This document shows, piece by piece, positions 1 to 8,675 of a DNA stretch of 43,671 nt (positions are counted from its first letter, which is position 1; each line of letters starts with the position of its first letter). The DNA is from Cupriavidus sp. UYMMa02A. GTDB taxonomy: Bacteria > Pseudomonadota > Gammaproteobacteria > Burkholderiales > Burkholderiaceae. A model generated the notes under the pieces. That model ran no database searches. It saw only the letters and a program-made list of their open reading frames with translations, and had not been told where the DNA came from. Both the position numbers and the translations under genes were made by a program. The stretch lies in contig LRMT01000050.1 of assembly GCA_001725945.1 (NCBI GenBank), positions 1 through 43,671 on the forward strand, written 5' to 3'.

Positions 1-361
1 TGATGCAGACGCGTTCGAAACGGTGTGGCGTTCCAACAGGGTGCAGGAAGCAGGTAAGCACCTGGCTGGCGCGGTATTGCCGAAGCCGTATGGGCCGCTG
101 CGTTTGAACGCGCGCAGATACCATTGACCGACCTTCAGCGGCAGCTTTGGCGCGGGCTGCGCGGAAACGCCTCAGGGAAGCGCTGTTGCAGCCGACCGAT
201 GACGGCGCCCACGGACAATGCCGGCGCGGCGGGCGTCGCGAAGGCGGGCCCATCCCGACGGTGAGGGAGGACGCCGGAGGCGTGGCCGGCTCGGCCGCCG
301 CCTTGGCGCTGGCCAGTTGCGCGCGCAGCGCGGCGAGTTGTTCGAAGCCCATGGCGGGGAA
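1..361 (-). pseudogene. ProQ/FinO-like RNA chaperone remnant
   Basis: Read on the minus strand from an ATG near 352 this starts MGFEQLAALRAQLASAKAAA, a charged helical start like ProQ/FinO-domain proteins. After a frame change it gives VIGRLQQRFPEAFPRSP (about 136-185), very like the FinO-domain core. A further frame gives PKLPLKVG (about 115-138). The parts lie in three frames, so at least two indels break the gene, and the window edge cuts it. FinO-domain proteins bind structured RNAs and are common on plasmids and in Burkholderiales. The family call is from motif recognition only. The sequence between about 360 and 480 is probably its old upstream region, joined to the truncated tmoF. Confidence 0.45.
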
Positions 362-479
362 TCCCTGACAGTGCCAACAGCCATTGTCGCCCAGAGTTGC
401 CCCAGCGATCAATGCCACGAATTGCGAGGCCGTGGATCGCCGGCACCCGGATTGCCTTGGGGGACTCGGGTGCACGGGG

Positions 480-899
480 CAGGTAGAGCAACGCGTACTG
501 GCCGGACTGGAACTCGGTCGCGCCCGGATGGAACATGAATTCGCTCACGTCAGGGGTTAGCGTGCGGCGTGCCAGCAGTTCTGCCGCACAGCAATGCGCC
601 CGGACAGCCGGGCGATACGATTCGTCGCAGCGCATGGGGATCGTGCAGTCGCTTAGCGGCCGCGACTGGCAGGCAAAGTACTTGCTGCGCTTGTGGTCAC
701 GCTAGGACAGGCCGGGCGCCTCAGGCCAGATGGAATCCATGAGCCCCTCCACAAGGTCGAAGCGGCAGGCACCGCAGCCACCGACGCTGCACTCGTGGGG
801 CAGGGCCATGTCGGCACCAAGGGTGCCGCGCTGCAGCGTGTCTTCCTCCACGGCGACGGTGAACGCAGCGCCGCCTTCGATCGATATCTGGAATTTCAT
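480..899 (-). pseudogene. tmoF: Truncated NADH:ferredoxin reductase component of toluene/benzene monooxygenase
   Basis: This is the electron-transfer (reductase) component that passes electrons from NADH through FAD and [2Fe-2S] to the Rieske ferredoxin. Residues 1-65 form a plant-type ferredoxin domain with the C-x4-C-x2-C cluster motif (HECSVGGCGACRFDL). The reading frame is stopped by TAG at 702-704, where relatives would have a sense codon. In the same frame it continues RDHKRSKYFACQSRPLSDC, which supplies the fourth cluster cysteine, and then ELLARRTLTPDVSEFMF and GQYALLYLP, the start of the FAD domain. Homology ends near 480, so most of the FAD/NAD half (family length about 330 residues) is missing. 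It is last in the tmo operon. The nonsense codon plus truncation make it non-functional. Confidence 0.8.
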
Positions 900-947
900 A
901 GGGTTCCGATGGTGGCTGTTGAGTCGTTCCGCCCGGCACCTCCTGCG

Positions 948-1943
948 TTACAGACCCACCAGGCCGATGCTGTCCCAGAAGTCGCGCACGGCCGCGCAGG
1001 CCCGCGCTTTCGCGTTCAGCGCGTCGGGCAACGCCGCGCAGTAGGCACCGATAGCATCGTCCGCGAGCGGCGCCCACCGGGCGATTAAGTCGGCCAGCAC
1101 GTCACGATTGCCCGGCGTCTCCAGGGCCATGCGGACGAGCGCGCCGGCCCAGCGCCGGTGCCGCTGGGCGTCGGCAAGCTGTGCGTCAGTCAGCAGGCCG
1201 AGCAGGGTGTCGCCGTTGTGGCGCGCCGCCTCGCCAAGCCCGCGCAGGACGCTTCCTCGATCGCCGGTCGCAATATCAGGCTGAAGGCGACAAAGCATTC
1301 AGCCCAGTCCCATGCCACCAGCGCGTGTTCGACCAGCTTGCGCCAGCCCTGCCACGCCGGGTCCTGCTCCCAATAGCGGCGCTCGTCGGTGCCGAAGCCC
1401 ACGTCGCCGAAGTCTGCGACAATTCCTGCGTGCGATATGCCGTGTGCGTGACCCACCGCAGCGAGTCGCAGTCTGGTAGGCGGCGCAGTTCGAGATGGTG
1501 GACGCCGGTGCCATCTGGGTCAGGTAGGCCGATCCCATTTGTAGCGCGTGAAACAGATAGCGCGCCGGGGTGTACAGCCGCGTCAGCGTGCCGGTCCAGG
1601 AGCACTCCAGCATGGAGTCGTGGCCGCGTTCGGAAAACTGGTCGAGCAGGCCGGACACATAGGTTTCCTGACCGTCCTGCAACATGTTGTAGGTGCGGTA
1701 GACGAGTTCGTCGGGATCGCGGAACGCATTCCAGTCAGGGTGTGACAGTGGGGAAGCGTTGCGGTGACGCTTGAACCACTGTGCCATCTCAAAGTTTGGG
1801 TCGAGCTCGAACGGCGCGTCGGGGTTGTCGGTCGTGTAGTGAAGGTTCGTTGAGACGATCTCATACTCGCTCGGCTTGCGCCGGCGCGCGGCCAGGTGGC
1901 TCCAGGTTTTCAGCGGCTTGAGGACGTCGGATTGCGTGGTCAT
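948..1943 (-). pseudogene. tmoE: Toluene/benzene monooxygenase hydroxylase beta subunit, three frameshifts
   Basis: This is the TmoE/TbuA2-type beta subunit of the soluble diiron hydroxylase; it scaffolds the alpha subunit. The start ATG at 1941-1943 opens MTTQSDVLKPLKTWSHL. Frame 1 carries YEIVSTNLHYTTDNPD and RTYNMLQDGQETYVSGL up to STISNCAAYQTA. It then moves to a frame with LRWVTHTAYRTQELSQT (about 1500), to one with DVGFGTDERRYWEQDPAWQG (about 1400), and finally to EAARHNGDTLLGLLTDAQ through DSIGLVGL (948-1240). The three changes are all in the direction of a one-base loss, so the total frame is restored. Repaired length would be about 332 residues, normal for the family. It sits 12 bases after tmoD. 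Confidence 0.85.
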
Positions 1944-1955
1944 GCTCGTCTCCGG

Positions 1956-2272
1956 TTACAGCATCTTTTCGTAATAGAAGCGGACGTAGTCATCCGTAGT
2001 CTCGATGCGTCCCGCAAAGGAGCTGAGGTTGACCTCCAGCTCAGACATCCTGAACGGGCGGCCCAGCGCAACTTCAAGTGTGGCCCGGCGCAGGATCAGT
2101 TCGCCGTCGGTGTCGATGCGCACGTATGCGCGCTTGTCGTCGACGCGAATCTCCTTCCCCGGATTGTCTTCCCGCGCGCGTCGATGACGCCCGATGTGAT
2201 GCTGCTCGCGCGCAGGATGGGGCCGACCCGGTTGTTTCGGTATGCTTCAGCGGTGTTGTGGTCCCTGCTCAT
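1956..2272 (-). pseudogene. tmoD: Monooxygenase effector/coupling protein, one frameshift
   Basis: This is the small regulatory (coupling) protein of the MmoB/DmpM family, which binds the hydroxylase and lacks cofactors. It begins [20 protein letters not shown] at 2272. After GVIDARG the frame changes near 2175. The other frame reads [20 protein letters not shown] and then [19 protein letters not shown], ending FYYEKML with TAA at 1956-1958. Adding one G in the GCGCGGGAA stretch restores a protein of about 106 residues, matching TmoD length. It lies between tmoC and tmoE in operon order. Confidence 0.82.
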
Positions 2273-2291
2273 GATCGGTTCTTGTGCAATA

Positions 2292-2627
2292 TCAGCAGTT
2301 GGCGAACAGTGGCTCGACGCCCTCGACAGCGATGAGGATGTCGTCGCCATCAACCTTGACGGCATACTCGGCAAGACGGCACCAGCCGGGATTGAGGCCC
2401 TTGCCCGTGTTGGCATCGAAGATCCACTGGTGCGCCCGGCACATCAGTACGCGGCCGTCGAACTTTCCCTCTGCGAGCGCAATGTCCTGGTGTGGACAGA
2501 TGCCCTGAAACGCGCGCGGCGCGTCGCCTTCGGGGCGGACGAGCACGATGATGTGGCCGTCCACCTCCACCTCGGCCATGTCGCCCTCCCACAGATCATC
2601 GAGCGTGGAGACTTTCTGGAAATTCAT
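2292..2627 (-). CDS. tmoC: Rieske-type ferredoxin of toluene/benzene monooxygenase
   Basis: This Rieske [2Fe-2S] ferredoxin shuttles electrons from the reductase to the diiron hydroxylase. Both cluster motifs are present: CPHQ (C-x-H) and CRAHQW (C-x2-H), spaced as in TmoC. The start is set at 2627 (MNFQKVSTLDDLWEGDM), which matches the family N-terminus; an upstream in-frame ATG at 2642 would add five residues and overlap the end of tmoB. At about 111 residues it is full length and one of only two unbroken genes in the operon. Without intact partners it is probably an orphan product. Confidence 0.9.
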   Translation of the reverse strand: MNFQKVSTLDDLWEGDMAEVEVDGHIIVLVRPEGDAPRAFQGICPHQDIALAEGKFDGRVLMCRAHQWIFDANTGKGLNPGWCRLAEYAVKVDGDDILIAVEGVEPLFANC

Positions 2628-2634
2628 GTTGACC

Positions 2635-2895
2635 TCATGCATCGCAAAAGACGAATTCGAGCGACTCCATCGGTTTGATATCGGTGTCGCCGAGCCTGGC
2701 GTTGCGGGGGTAGAACTGGTCGCTCCCCTGGCGCCTCACCCGGACGACCTTGCCGGGCTGGGGCGCCACACGGCGGCCGACTGAATGGTGCGCGGCGGCC
2801 GCCGCAACTTCGTCCATCGAATTCTCTGTATTAACGGCGACGAGCTGCAGCACGAAGTCGTACTGAAAATTTGAAATCACTTGAAACAGTGCCAT
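2635..2895 (-). CDS. tmoB: Toluene/benzene monooxygenase hydroxylase gamma subunit
   Basis: This 86-residue protein is the ubiquitin-fold gamma subunit of the (alpha-beta-gamma)2 hydroxylase. It has the family pattern: a short beta-strand start (MALFQVISNFQYDFVLQLVA), then VNTENSMDEVA, HHSVGRRVAPQPG, and a C-terminal PMESLEFVF. Length and start agree with TmoB. It lies directly after tmoA, its stop is eight bases before the tmoC start, and it is unbroken. Confidence 0.88.
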   Translation of the reverse strand: MALFQVISNFQYDFVLQLVAVNTENSMDEVAAAAAHHSVGRRVAPQPGKVVRVRRQGSDQFYPRNARLGDTDIKPMESLEFVFCDA

Positions 2896-2919
2896 GTCAT
2901 CCTCGATCTGGTGGCAGCG

Positions 2920-4424
2920 TCAGGCGGCGTTGTTCTCTTCGCCCTGGCGGCGGTAGGCCTCTATCCACGCGTACTGGTGCGCGTCGTCGCCAATTTCGCC
3001 GGGGGCGAGGTTCATGTACCGGAGTGCGCCCCCTAGGTCGGGCGGCTGGATGAGCCCGGCGAGAAAACGGTCGACCAGGGTGAGGTGGTCGCGGTAGCGC
3101 ACGGGATCCTGCTGGAAGACCCAGCGGTCGATCTCGGAGTTGAAGTGGTACGTGCGGCCGCTGTAGTCGAGCGGATAATCCCTGACGTTCCAGCCGTTGC
3201 CGGGCACCGCGCAGATCGGCAACTGGCTCATGTTGCAGACGATGGGCAGCGTCTCGGGGATGGTGAGCTCCTTCCTGCCCGCGAGCAGGTTGTCGATGAT
3301 GACGTCCCAGACCTTGCCAAAGGTGTCGTTCCAGCCGGGATACTTTTCCTCAAGCCAGTCACGGCAGTCCGGGGTCATGCCGGCGGCCGGGTTCCACCAG
3401 ACGGTCGGTCGCCAGAACCAGATCGCCATCTGGTAGGCATGGTGCTGGTAGTCGAACTCATTGATCATTTGGTCCCAATACCATGGCAAGTCGAGGCCGA
3501 GGTCGATCAACATGCGCTCGAACTGGCCAACGATCCATTCTGTCATGAACTCCTTGAACGACTGCTTCCGATGCTGTAGCGGCGCGGCATAGTCCATCGA
3601 CGTGCCGGTCAACAGGGAGAACAGACGCCATGCGCGAGCAATGGCCACGTCCACAAGCTGCTGCGCTTGCCCCTTGCGCCCGTTAGCGATCAGGATCTGC
3701 AGGGCGGGTCCGCCGATCTGCGCGTGCCTCGACTCGTCCGTCTGGATGCTCGAGATCAGGCTGGCGAAGGTGAAGTCGCCGGCTTCCGCGGCATCGGCCG
3801 CCAGGCCAAGGAACTGAATGTTGGTAAAGCCGGTTTCGAAGGCGAATGTCAGCATCACGGCAATCTCGATCGCACTGCGCGACATGAACAAGTCGTCGAA
3901 CGTGTTACGCGCGGCGATCGCACCCCATTCGTTGGTGTGATAGGCCTTGTGCGCCCAGTCGAACTGCCGGTCCTTCGGGCAGTAATCGTGCGGAAAGTAG
4001 AGCTGCACTTGCCCGTGGCGGTTCTCGTCGAGCATGCCGAACGTCGCCATATTGCGCATTCCCGGCGCTCGGCCGAAGCGAGCCATGCGTGCCTCGGCGC
4101 TCATCGCCGCATATTCGCCGAGGGCGATGGCGCCATAGTGTGCCTTCAGGATCGATAGCCAGCCCGGATCAGCATCCTCGAACATGCGGCTGCGCTCCAG
4201 CGCGGCCTTCACGGAGTAGGCGCCGGCGTCCTTCTCGCGCTGAATGCGAACATACTCCGCATACGAAGTCTTGTAGGGCTCGTCATAGCTTTCCCAGACT
4301 TCCATGGGCACACCCTGAGCCCCTGCCATGACCTCCGGAAAGACGTCGGACTCGGTGACGTACGTCGCGTCCAGTTTGTTGTGCGGGCAATGTCGTACCA
4401 CGCTGCGCGTTCCAAAAGCGCCAT
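2920..4424 (-). pseudogene. tmoA: Toluene/benzene monooxygenase hydroxylase alpha subunit (diiron), one N-terminal frameshift
   Basis: This is the catalytic subunit that hydroxylates the aromatic ring at a carboxylate-bridged diiron centre. The true start is the ATG at 4422-4424 (MALLERAAWYDIARTTNW), preceded by a strong AAGGAGGT ribosome site at about 4432-4439. After NWTR a one-base loss near 4372 breaks the frame. The other frame then reads uninterrupted for about 490 residues (YVTESDVFPEVMAG onward). All iron ligands are in place: GEYAA (Glu), DENRHGQ (Glu, His), FETGFTN (Glu) and TDESRHAQ (Glu, His). The rest matches TmoA throughout, including WNPAAGMTPDCRDWLEEKYP. Reinserting one C after AACTGGACG would restore a protein of about 500 residues. 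A sequencing error here cannot be excluded. Confidence 0.9.
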
Positions 4425-4510
4425 GGGATACCTCCTTGGTGGAATGTCATGTCTTTTTTGCTTTGCCGTCCCGGTTGCGAAAGGCCACGACCTGGGACGC
4501 TTTCCCTCTC

Positions 4511-4525
4511 GCAAATGCTGTGCCA
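4511..4525 (-). promoter_or_regulatory. Sigma-54 (-24/-12) promoter of the tmo operon
   Basis: The minus strand reads TGGCACAGCATTTGC, with the invariant GG and GC exactly ten bases apart, matching the TGGCAC-N5-TTGC RpoN consensus. It lies 87 bases before the tmoA ATG in the right orientation. Related tbu/tou/phenol hydroxylase operons are sigma-54 dependent and activated by aromatic-sensing NtrC-type proteins (TbuT, XylR, DmpR); no such regulator is in this window. I saw no convincing upstream activator palindrome before the IS66 boundary. Confidence 0.8.
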
Positions 4526-4649
4526 GCCCGCCGGCGATGCAGAATGCTGCGTTGCAAATTTTGCTGGAACGTGAAGATGCTGGGCGAGTGGCTCCGTGGC
4601 AACCATTGCAAATCAAGCTCGGCATGCCTGCGCGGAAGACGTGGAGCTG

Positions 4650-4866
4650 GTGCCAGTATCGGCGACAAACAATGCGTTCGTCCCCGTCGTTGGCGGAGCC
4701 GGCATCGTCGCCTGGCCGAACATCAGGGCCTGCCATGGCGATTGCACTGCATGTGCGTCTGCCCAATGGCGTCGAGTTCGATCTGGGTGAAGCAAGCCTC
4801 GTGGAACTGACGACGATCGTCCAGATGTTGGGGAGGATGCCGTGTTCCGGTTCGATGACAGTCTGA
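4650..4866 (+). pseudogene. tnpA: IS66 TnpA, C-terminal fragment
   Basis: The C-terminal part reads ALHVRLPNGVEFDLGEASLV and ends LGRMPCSGSMTV with a TGA at 4864-4866, overlapping the tnpB start, as is normal for IS66. A piece in another frame just upstream (LVPVSATNNAFVPVV) probably belongs to the same protein, which implies an indel. The helix-turn-helix N-terminus is missing. Confidence 0.5.
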
Positions 4867-5192
4867 AGGTATTTCTGCATCGCGAGCCGGTCGACTTCCG
4901 TCTGGGCATCAACGGTCTGTCGATCCTGGTTGAGCACGCGATGGCGCTCAATCCGATGGCACAGGCCTTATATGTGATCGGCAATCGCCGGCGCGATCGG
5001 ATCAAGATCCTTGGATGGGATGGCAACGGATTCTGGATGTTCCTCAAGCGCTTGGAAACTGATCGGTTCGTGTGGCCTGACACGGCCGACATCGTCAAGC
5101 TGACCGTCGAACAGTTGCACTGGCTGCTCGATGGCATCGATATCGCCGTCGTCAAGAAGCACCCACAGCGCTTTTATACTCGCGCGAGCTGA
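4842..5192 (+). CDS. tnpB: IS66 accessory protein TnpB (Orf2)
   Basis: This 116-residue protein matches the IS66 Orf2 family closely: FRFDDSLKVFLHREPVDFRL, then NRRRDRIKILGWDGNGFWMF and RLETDRFVWP. It starts with GTG at 4842 behind GGGGAGG and overlaps the tnpA stop. TnpB is needed for IS66 transposition but its biochemical role is not settled. It is intact, but its partner genes are not. Confidence 0.88.
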   Translation: MFRFDDSLKVFLHREPVDFRLGINGLSILVEHAMALNPMAQALYVIGNRRRDRIKILGWDGNGFWMFLKRLETDRFVWPDTADIVKLTVEQLHWLLDGIDIAVVKKHPQRFYTRAS

Positions 5193-5221
5193 ACTGCCCA
5201 CCGACATGTCGATCTAACTGC

Positions 5222-6582
5222 GTGGCCTGCGGCTGCCCGATTGCGCCTGGCGGCGCGTACGCGCGCAAGAAGCGCGGCCGCAAGCCGCTCGATCCTGGTC
5301 TGCCTCGCGAGATCGTCCGTCACGACTTGCCGGAATCGGAGCGGTTCTGCTCGCACGACGGTCATGCCCTGGTCGAGATCGGTGTCGAGATCAGCGAACA
5401 AATGGATGTGATTCCTGAACAGGTCCGGGTCGTCCAACATCAGCGCGTGAAATACGCCTGTCCGTGCTGCGACCTTGGCATCAAGGTCACGCTGGCGCCG
5501 CCGCGCATCATTAACCGCGGATTGTTCACCGAATCCGCGCTGGCGTGGATGGCCACCGGCAAGTACCAGTTCGGCATGCCTCTGTACCGCCAGGCCGGCA
5601 TGCTGCGCCGCTTCGGCGGCGACATATCCTCGAACACGATCGCGGCCAGTATGGTGCGGGTCGGCCAGGCCGTGCAACCCGTCATCAATCTGATGCGCGA
5701 CGTGCTGCTTGACTCGGACCTGATCTATGGCGATGAGACGACCTTCCAGGTCCTGAAGGAGCCAGGACGAAGAGCGCAGGCCAAAAGCTACGTCTGGTCG
5801 CAAATGAATGGGGCTGGCCCGCCCGTTCGGTTGTTCACGTATTCGGCAGGGCGTGGCGCGAAACACGCCGACGGCATCTATGCAGGCATCCGCCAGGGTG
5901 CGGCATTGATGACCGACGGGTACGAACTCTACAACGGCCTGGCCATCGACAACCAGCTCGTCCACTTGGGCATGCGAGCCGTGCCTTCATCAAAGCCGAG
6001 GAAGCGGTGCCGAAGGCAGCCCGCACTACGCAGTTGACCGCTACGCGCTTAGTCAAGCTCATCGGCAAGCTGTTCGCAGCCGAAGCACGTTCGGCCGACT
6101 GGCTGCCGGAACGCCGGCTACGCTTGCGTAGCCGCTACAGTGCCCGAGTACTGGGAGCCATCGAAACGCTGCTACGCGAACAGTTGCCCATCGTGGTGCC
6201 CGGAAGCCTATTGGGCAAGGCGCTGCAGTATCTCAGCGGCCAGTGGCCCAAGCTGGTCCGCTACGTCGAGAACGGCTCGTGGCCGATCTCGAACAATTTA
6301 TGCGAGAACGCGATCCGTCCCTTCGTCGTTGGCCGCAACTATCGCTACTTTGCAATTATGGAAGGGCTTCCATAACCGCCGCGGCTGGCTGTTCTGCGAC
6401 ACCGTGCTGGCGCCAACGCATCGGCCAACTTGTATTCCCTAGTGGAAACTTGCAAGGCCAACAAGGTCGATCCGTACCCATATCTCGTTGCGGTGCTCAA
6501 AGCTCTGCCTCTGGCAGTGACCGCCGACGACTACGAGGCCTTACTTCCTTGGAACCTCATGCCGTCATCGATGGCCGCCTAA
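5222..6582 (+). pseudogene. tnpC: IS66 transposase TnpC, N-terminally deleted and frameshifted
   Basis: This is a DDE transposase of the IS66 family. The first long frame (5222-6037) starts only at the linker KKRGRKPLDPGLPREIVRHD, so the N-terminal zinc-finger/leucine-zipper part (about 100 residues) is missing. It contains YGDETTFQVL, probably the first catalytic Asp. At about 5968-5975 a deletion of roughly eight bases removes the conserved C-W-A-H region after LVHLG. The frame resumes as FIKAEEAVPKAART, continues to NGSWPISNNLCENAIRPFVV, and breaks again near 6365. The last segment (SANLYSLVETCKANKVDPYP) ends at TAA 6580-6582. Clearly inactive. Confidence 0.85.
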
Positions 6583-6677
6583 CATCAAGCCGACTCGGGC
6601 TGCAAGACGCTGTCAAATAGACGCTTACTCACAAATTGGAGGCATTCCCGGACGATGGCAACACCAACCGACCCATG

Positions 6678-6980
6678 TCACCGGCTCACACGTAGACTCA
6701 TCAGCCGAGCTCGCTGAGCATAACCAACCATTATTAGAGCCACACCAAGCAATAGTGAATTCACGACTTTACGCATAACAATATCCTCTTTAGGCCAACT
6801 TTTCCAAGAAATCCAATCATCTCCGCTAGCGAGATCTGTGCCAGCAACCCAACCATCAATAGAAACCAAAAAGTAGAAGGCAATGAAAACCATTATGGAC
6901 TGCACTGGGGATGGTCTGAATACCTCTGCCAACCGAAGTACGGCAGAGACGTTGAATGAAGATGACAAATGCAGCCCCAC
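6678..6980 (-). CDS. Small hypothetical membrane protein
   Basis: This is a 100-residue ORF with two hydrophobic stretches: SIMVFIAFYFLVSIDGWVAG at about residues 28-47 and LLLGVALIMVGYA at about 76-88. It sits in an AT-richer patch (about 6700-6900) than its neighbours, suggesting foreign origin. I do not recognise the family. There is no strong ribosome site, so it may be a fragment of a larger protein. Confidence 0.3.
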   Translation of the reverse strand: MGLHLSSSFNVSAVLRLAEVFRPSPVQSIMVFIAFYFLVSIDGWVAGTDLASGDDWISWKSWPKEDIVMRKVVNSLLLGVALIMVGYAQRARLMSLRVSR

Positions 6981-7204
6981 GAGCGATGAAACCTAACACC
7001 GGCACATGGTGGCGTCTGGACCGCCGCAGGGGAGCTGCTGGCATTGTCTGTAAGGCGGCTAAGAGCCGCTAACAGAACGTCTCAACGAAGCGGGTGACGA
7101 TCTAGTCGCAGACGGCGTTCGAGGATCGCGCGCCGCCGTTGAAGGGCTAAATACATGTTGCAATGGAGACAGAATTGTCGTGATTGTTGGATTTGAGCAC
7201 AAGC

Positions 7205-7415
7205 GGTCTGCATTCCAGATCGCGGCGTCTACGTCCGGCGCATCACGCCGCGCGAGTGCGAGCGCCTGATGGGTTTTCCCGACGATTGCACGCTTGTTCC
7301 CTATCGCGGCAAAACCCTGCCGCCAATGGCCCGCGCTATGCCACCCTCGGGAACTGCATGGCGGTACCTGTTTGCAGTGGATCGGCCAGCGCATCGCTAC
7401 GTGATAGGCGCTTGA
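7205..7415 (+). pseudogene. C-terminal fragment of a phage-type DNA (cytosine-5) methyltransferase
   Basis: One frame gives VYVRRITPRECERLMGFPDD, the conserved late motif (R-x-L/I-T-x-x-E-C-x-R-L-x-G-F-P) of C5-cytosine methyltransferases. After an indel near 7310 another frame gives NGPRYATLGNCMAVPV, the conserved motif X end (GNxMAVPV). A further shift gives a WIGQRIA-like end. The catalytic PCQ region is absent, so only the last 70 or so residues remain. The best analogues are prophage Dcm-like enzymes, which fits the phage-type ORFs that follow. Confidence 0.65.
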
Positions 7416-7419
7416 AACC

Positions 7420-7713
7420 ATGAGCTATTCATTCAGCGTCAGAGCAGCGAACAAAGACGAAGCCAAAACCGCAGTCGAGGTCGAGTTCGAGAAGGTCGTC
7501 GCCAGCCAGCCCGTACATGCGCGCGACCGCGCCGCAGTGCTCGCCAATGCGTATGCCGTCATTGACCTACGCGGCGACGACGACGCGAAGGACGTGTCGG
7601 TTACCTGCGGCGGGTACGTGAGCTGGCAGACTGCCGAACCGCCTGAATCGGTGCCGCTGACGAGCGGGTCGATTTCCGCCAGCGCCGGCTATGTCCCGCG
7701 CGACGCGAACTAA
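7420..7713 (+). CDS. Phage-type hypothetical protein
   Basis: A 97-residue acidic protein (MSYSFSVRAANKDEAKTAVE at the start, GSISASAGYVPRDAN at the end). It resembles small conserved proteins of Burkholderia-type phages, which share the MSYSFSVRA start and an internal DVSV strand; this is recalled, not searched. It immediately follows the methyltransferase fragment in the same direction, typical of a phage early region. Function unknown. Confidence 0.6.
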   Translation: MSYSFSVRAANKDEAKTAVEVEFEKVVASQPVHARDRAAVLANAYAVIDLRGDDDAKDVSVTCGGYVSWQTAEPPESVPLTSGSISASAGYVPRDAN

Positions 7714-8108
7714 GTGGGGTTAGCCTCCCAGCTACTCTTACCCGGCACCTACTGGTTCTATGGCAGTTCGCCGCAAAGCAATAGCTCATGCAGCACTCTG
7801 AGTTCATATAGCGCGCCATTCCAATGTTTGTCGGAACAGCAACAAAATCAAACGCTCTTGTCGGCTTTGACTGCAGGCGCATTCCGCAAAACACCTCTAT
7901 ATTCGGAGTATTCGCGTACCTCAGCGTGAACGGCATAGTTCTAGCTTATATCGGCATCGTGTGAAATCTATCAGGAGGAAAAATGCGAGCAAAACCCTGC
8001 TCTGGCAGTAGTTCACCACGCCATGCTCCCCCGAAGTTCCCCAAAATGAAGCGCGGCGCGGTGTTCATCTGGACACCACGTCATGAAACAAGAGAAGGGA
8101 GAAGATCC
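7714..8108. other. No convincing gene
   Basis: Only short ORFs without family resemblance or good ribosome sites are present. A GTG-start ORF at 7714-7929 has low-complexity Ser/Gln content and is not supported. GC falls to near 50 percent around 7750-7960. Confidence 0.4.
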
Positions 8109-8118
8109 GTGAAGCGCA

Positions 8119-8448
8119 TTGCGCATCTTATCTTTTGTTGGGGCGCCCGTTCAAACAGGGCCTGTGTCCGTCGCCCTGGCTGCATGCGGAGGCAACGGTG
8201 ACGGCGGCGAACCAGCGGCGATGCACGCAAACGGTCCTCGTTTTCGCTCCATTCAGACCGCCGGAGCTTTGGACGCACACACCTATGCCGGTACCCGCAC
8301 AACAGGTTGGAAGGGCATCCAGAACAGGGTCGTAGCTGTAGCGACGCCTATAAACCTCTCGGGCCCGACTGGGCAAGATGGACGCTCCTGTTTTACCAAG
8401 CCATTTGGGTCGTATCACTGCAAGGTAGATATCCGAAACGGTTTGTAA
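8119..8448 (+). CDS. Candidate small lipoprotein
   Basis: This 109-residue frame has a lipobox-like SVALAACGG at about residues 17-25, followed by a Gly/Asp-rich linker (NGDGGEP), as in exported lipoproteins. The frame opens with TTG at 8119. Ten bases upstream, GTG at 8109 in another frame reads VKRIAHLIF, a better signal-peptide start, behind GAAGGGAGAAG. I infer a one-base indel in the signal region. The body (PRFRSIQTAGALDAHTYAGT, and QDGRSCFTKPFGSYHCKVDI with two cysteines) is not a family I recognise. Confidence 0.4.
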   Translation: MRILSFVGAPVQTGPVSVALAACGGNGDGGEPAAMHANGPRFRSIQTAGALDAHTYAGTRTTGWKGIQNRVVAVATPINLSGPTGQDGRSCFTKPFGSYHCKVDIRNGL

Positions 8449-8648
8449 CTAATTGATGAAATAGATGAACGGTAGGTGTGCGCTAAAGTCGGCGTGTCGA
8501 GTAACGGCGAACCAGAAGCGCGTAATACCCTCGGCGCGTTCTCATCATTCAAACGACTGCGCATTTGCGGGTCATACCAACCGATGTAGTGCGTGCTGAC
8601 GCTTCCGTCGGTCCAATCAGTATCAGTATCCATTGAGGGCTCATCCAT
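8415..8648 (-). CDS. Hypothetical protein, weakly supported
   Basis: A 77-residue ORF in the opposite direction to its neighbours (MDEPSMDTDTDWTDGSVSTH at the start, RVLRASGSPLLDTPTLAHTY later). The composition is plausible for a real acidic protein and nothing convincing lies on the other strand, but there is no recognised domain or clear ribosome site. It overlaps the end of the lipoprotein candidate. Confidence 0.25.
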   Translation of the reverse strand: MDEPSMDTDTDWTDGSVSTHYIGWYDPQMRSRLNDENAPRVLRASGSPLLDTPTLAHTYRSSISSISYKPFRISTLQ

Positions 8649-8675
8649 CCTTCACTGGCGTGGTCGGAGCAAGTC

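Larger units (their letters stand above)
4640..6628 (+). mobile_element. IS66-family element, left end missing, decayed
   Basis: The element carries tnpA (partial), tnpB (intact) and tnpC (broken) in the IS66 order. Its right end is probably the sequence ending ...AGACGCTTAC at 6628; read inward this begins GTAAGCGTCTATTTGAC, and IS66 ends typically begin GTAA. No matching left inverted repeat is visible, and the tnpA N-terminus is absent, so the left side was lost at the junction with the tmo upstream region (about 4600-4650). Confidence 0.75.

Noticed and set aside
1896..2678. A 260-residue plus-strand ORF
   Set aside because: It lies opposite tmoD and tmoC, whose family motifs are unmistakable; it is a high-GC shadow frame.
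3085..4158. Two plus-strand ORFs of about 163 residues
   Set aside because: Antisense to the conserved tmoA coding region.
4600..4625. TTGATTTGCAATGGTTG as an XylR/DmpR-type activator site
   Set aside because: Only one half resembles the TTGATCAATTGATCAA-type palindrome; too weak to call.
5174..5965. A 263-residue minus-strand ORF
   Set aside because: Shadow of the IS66 transposase; no domain.
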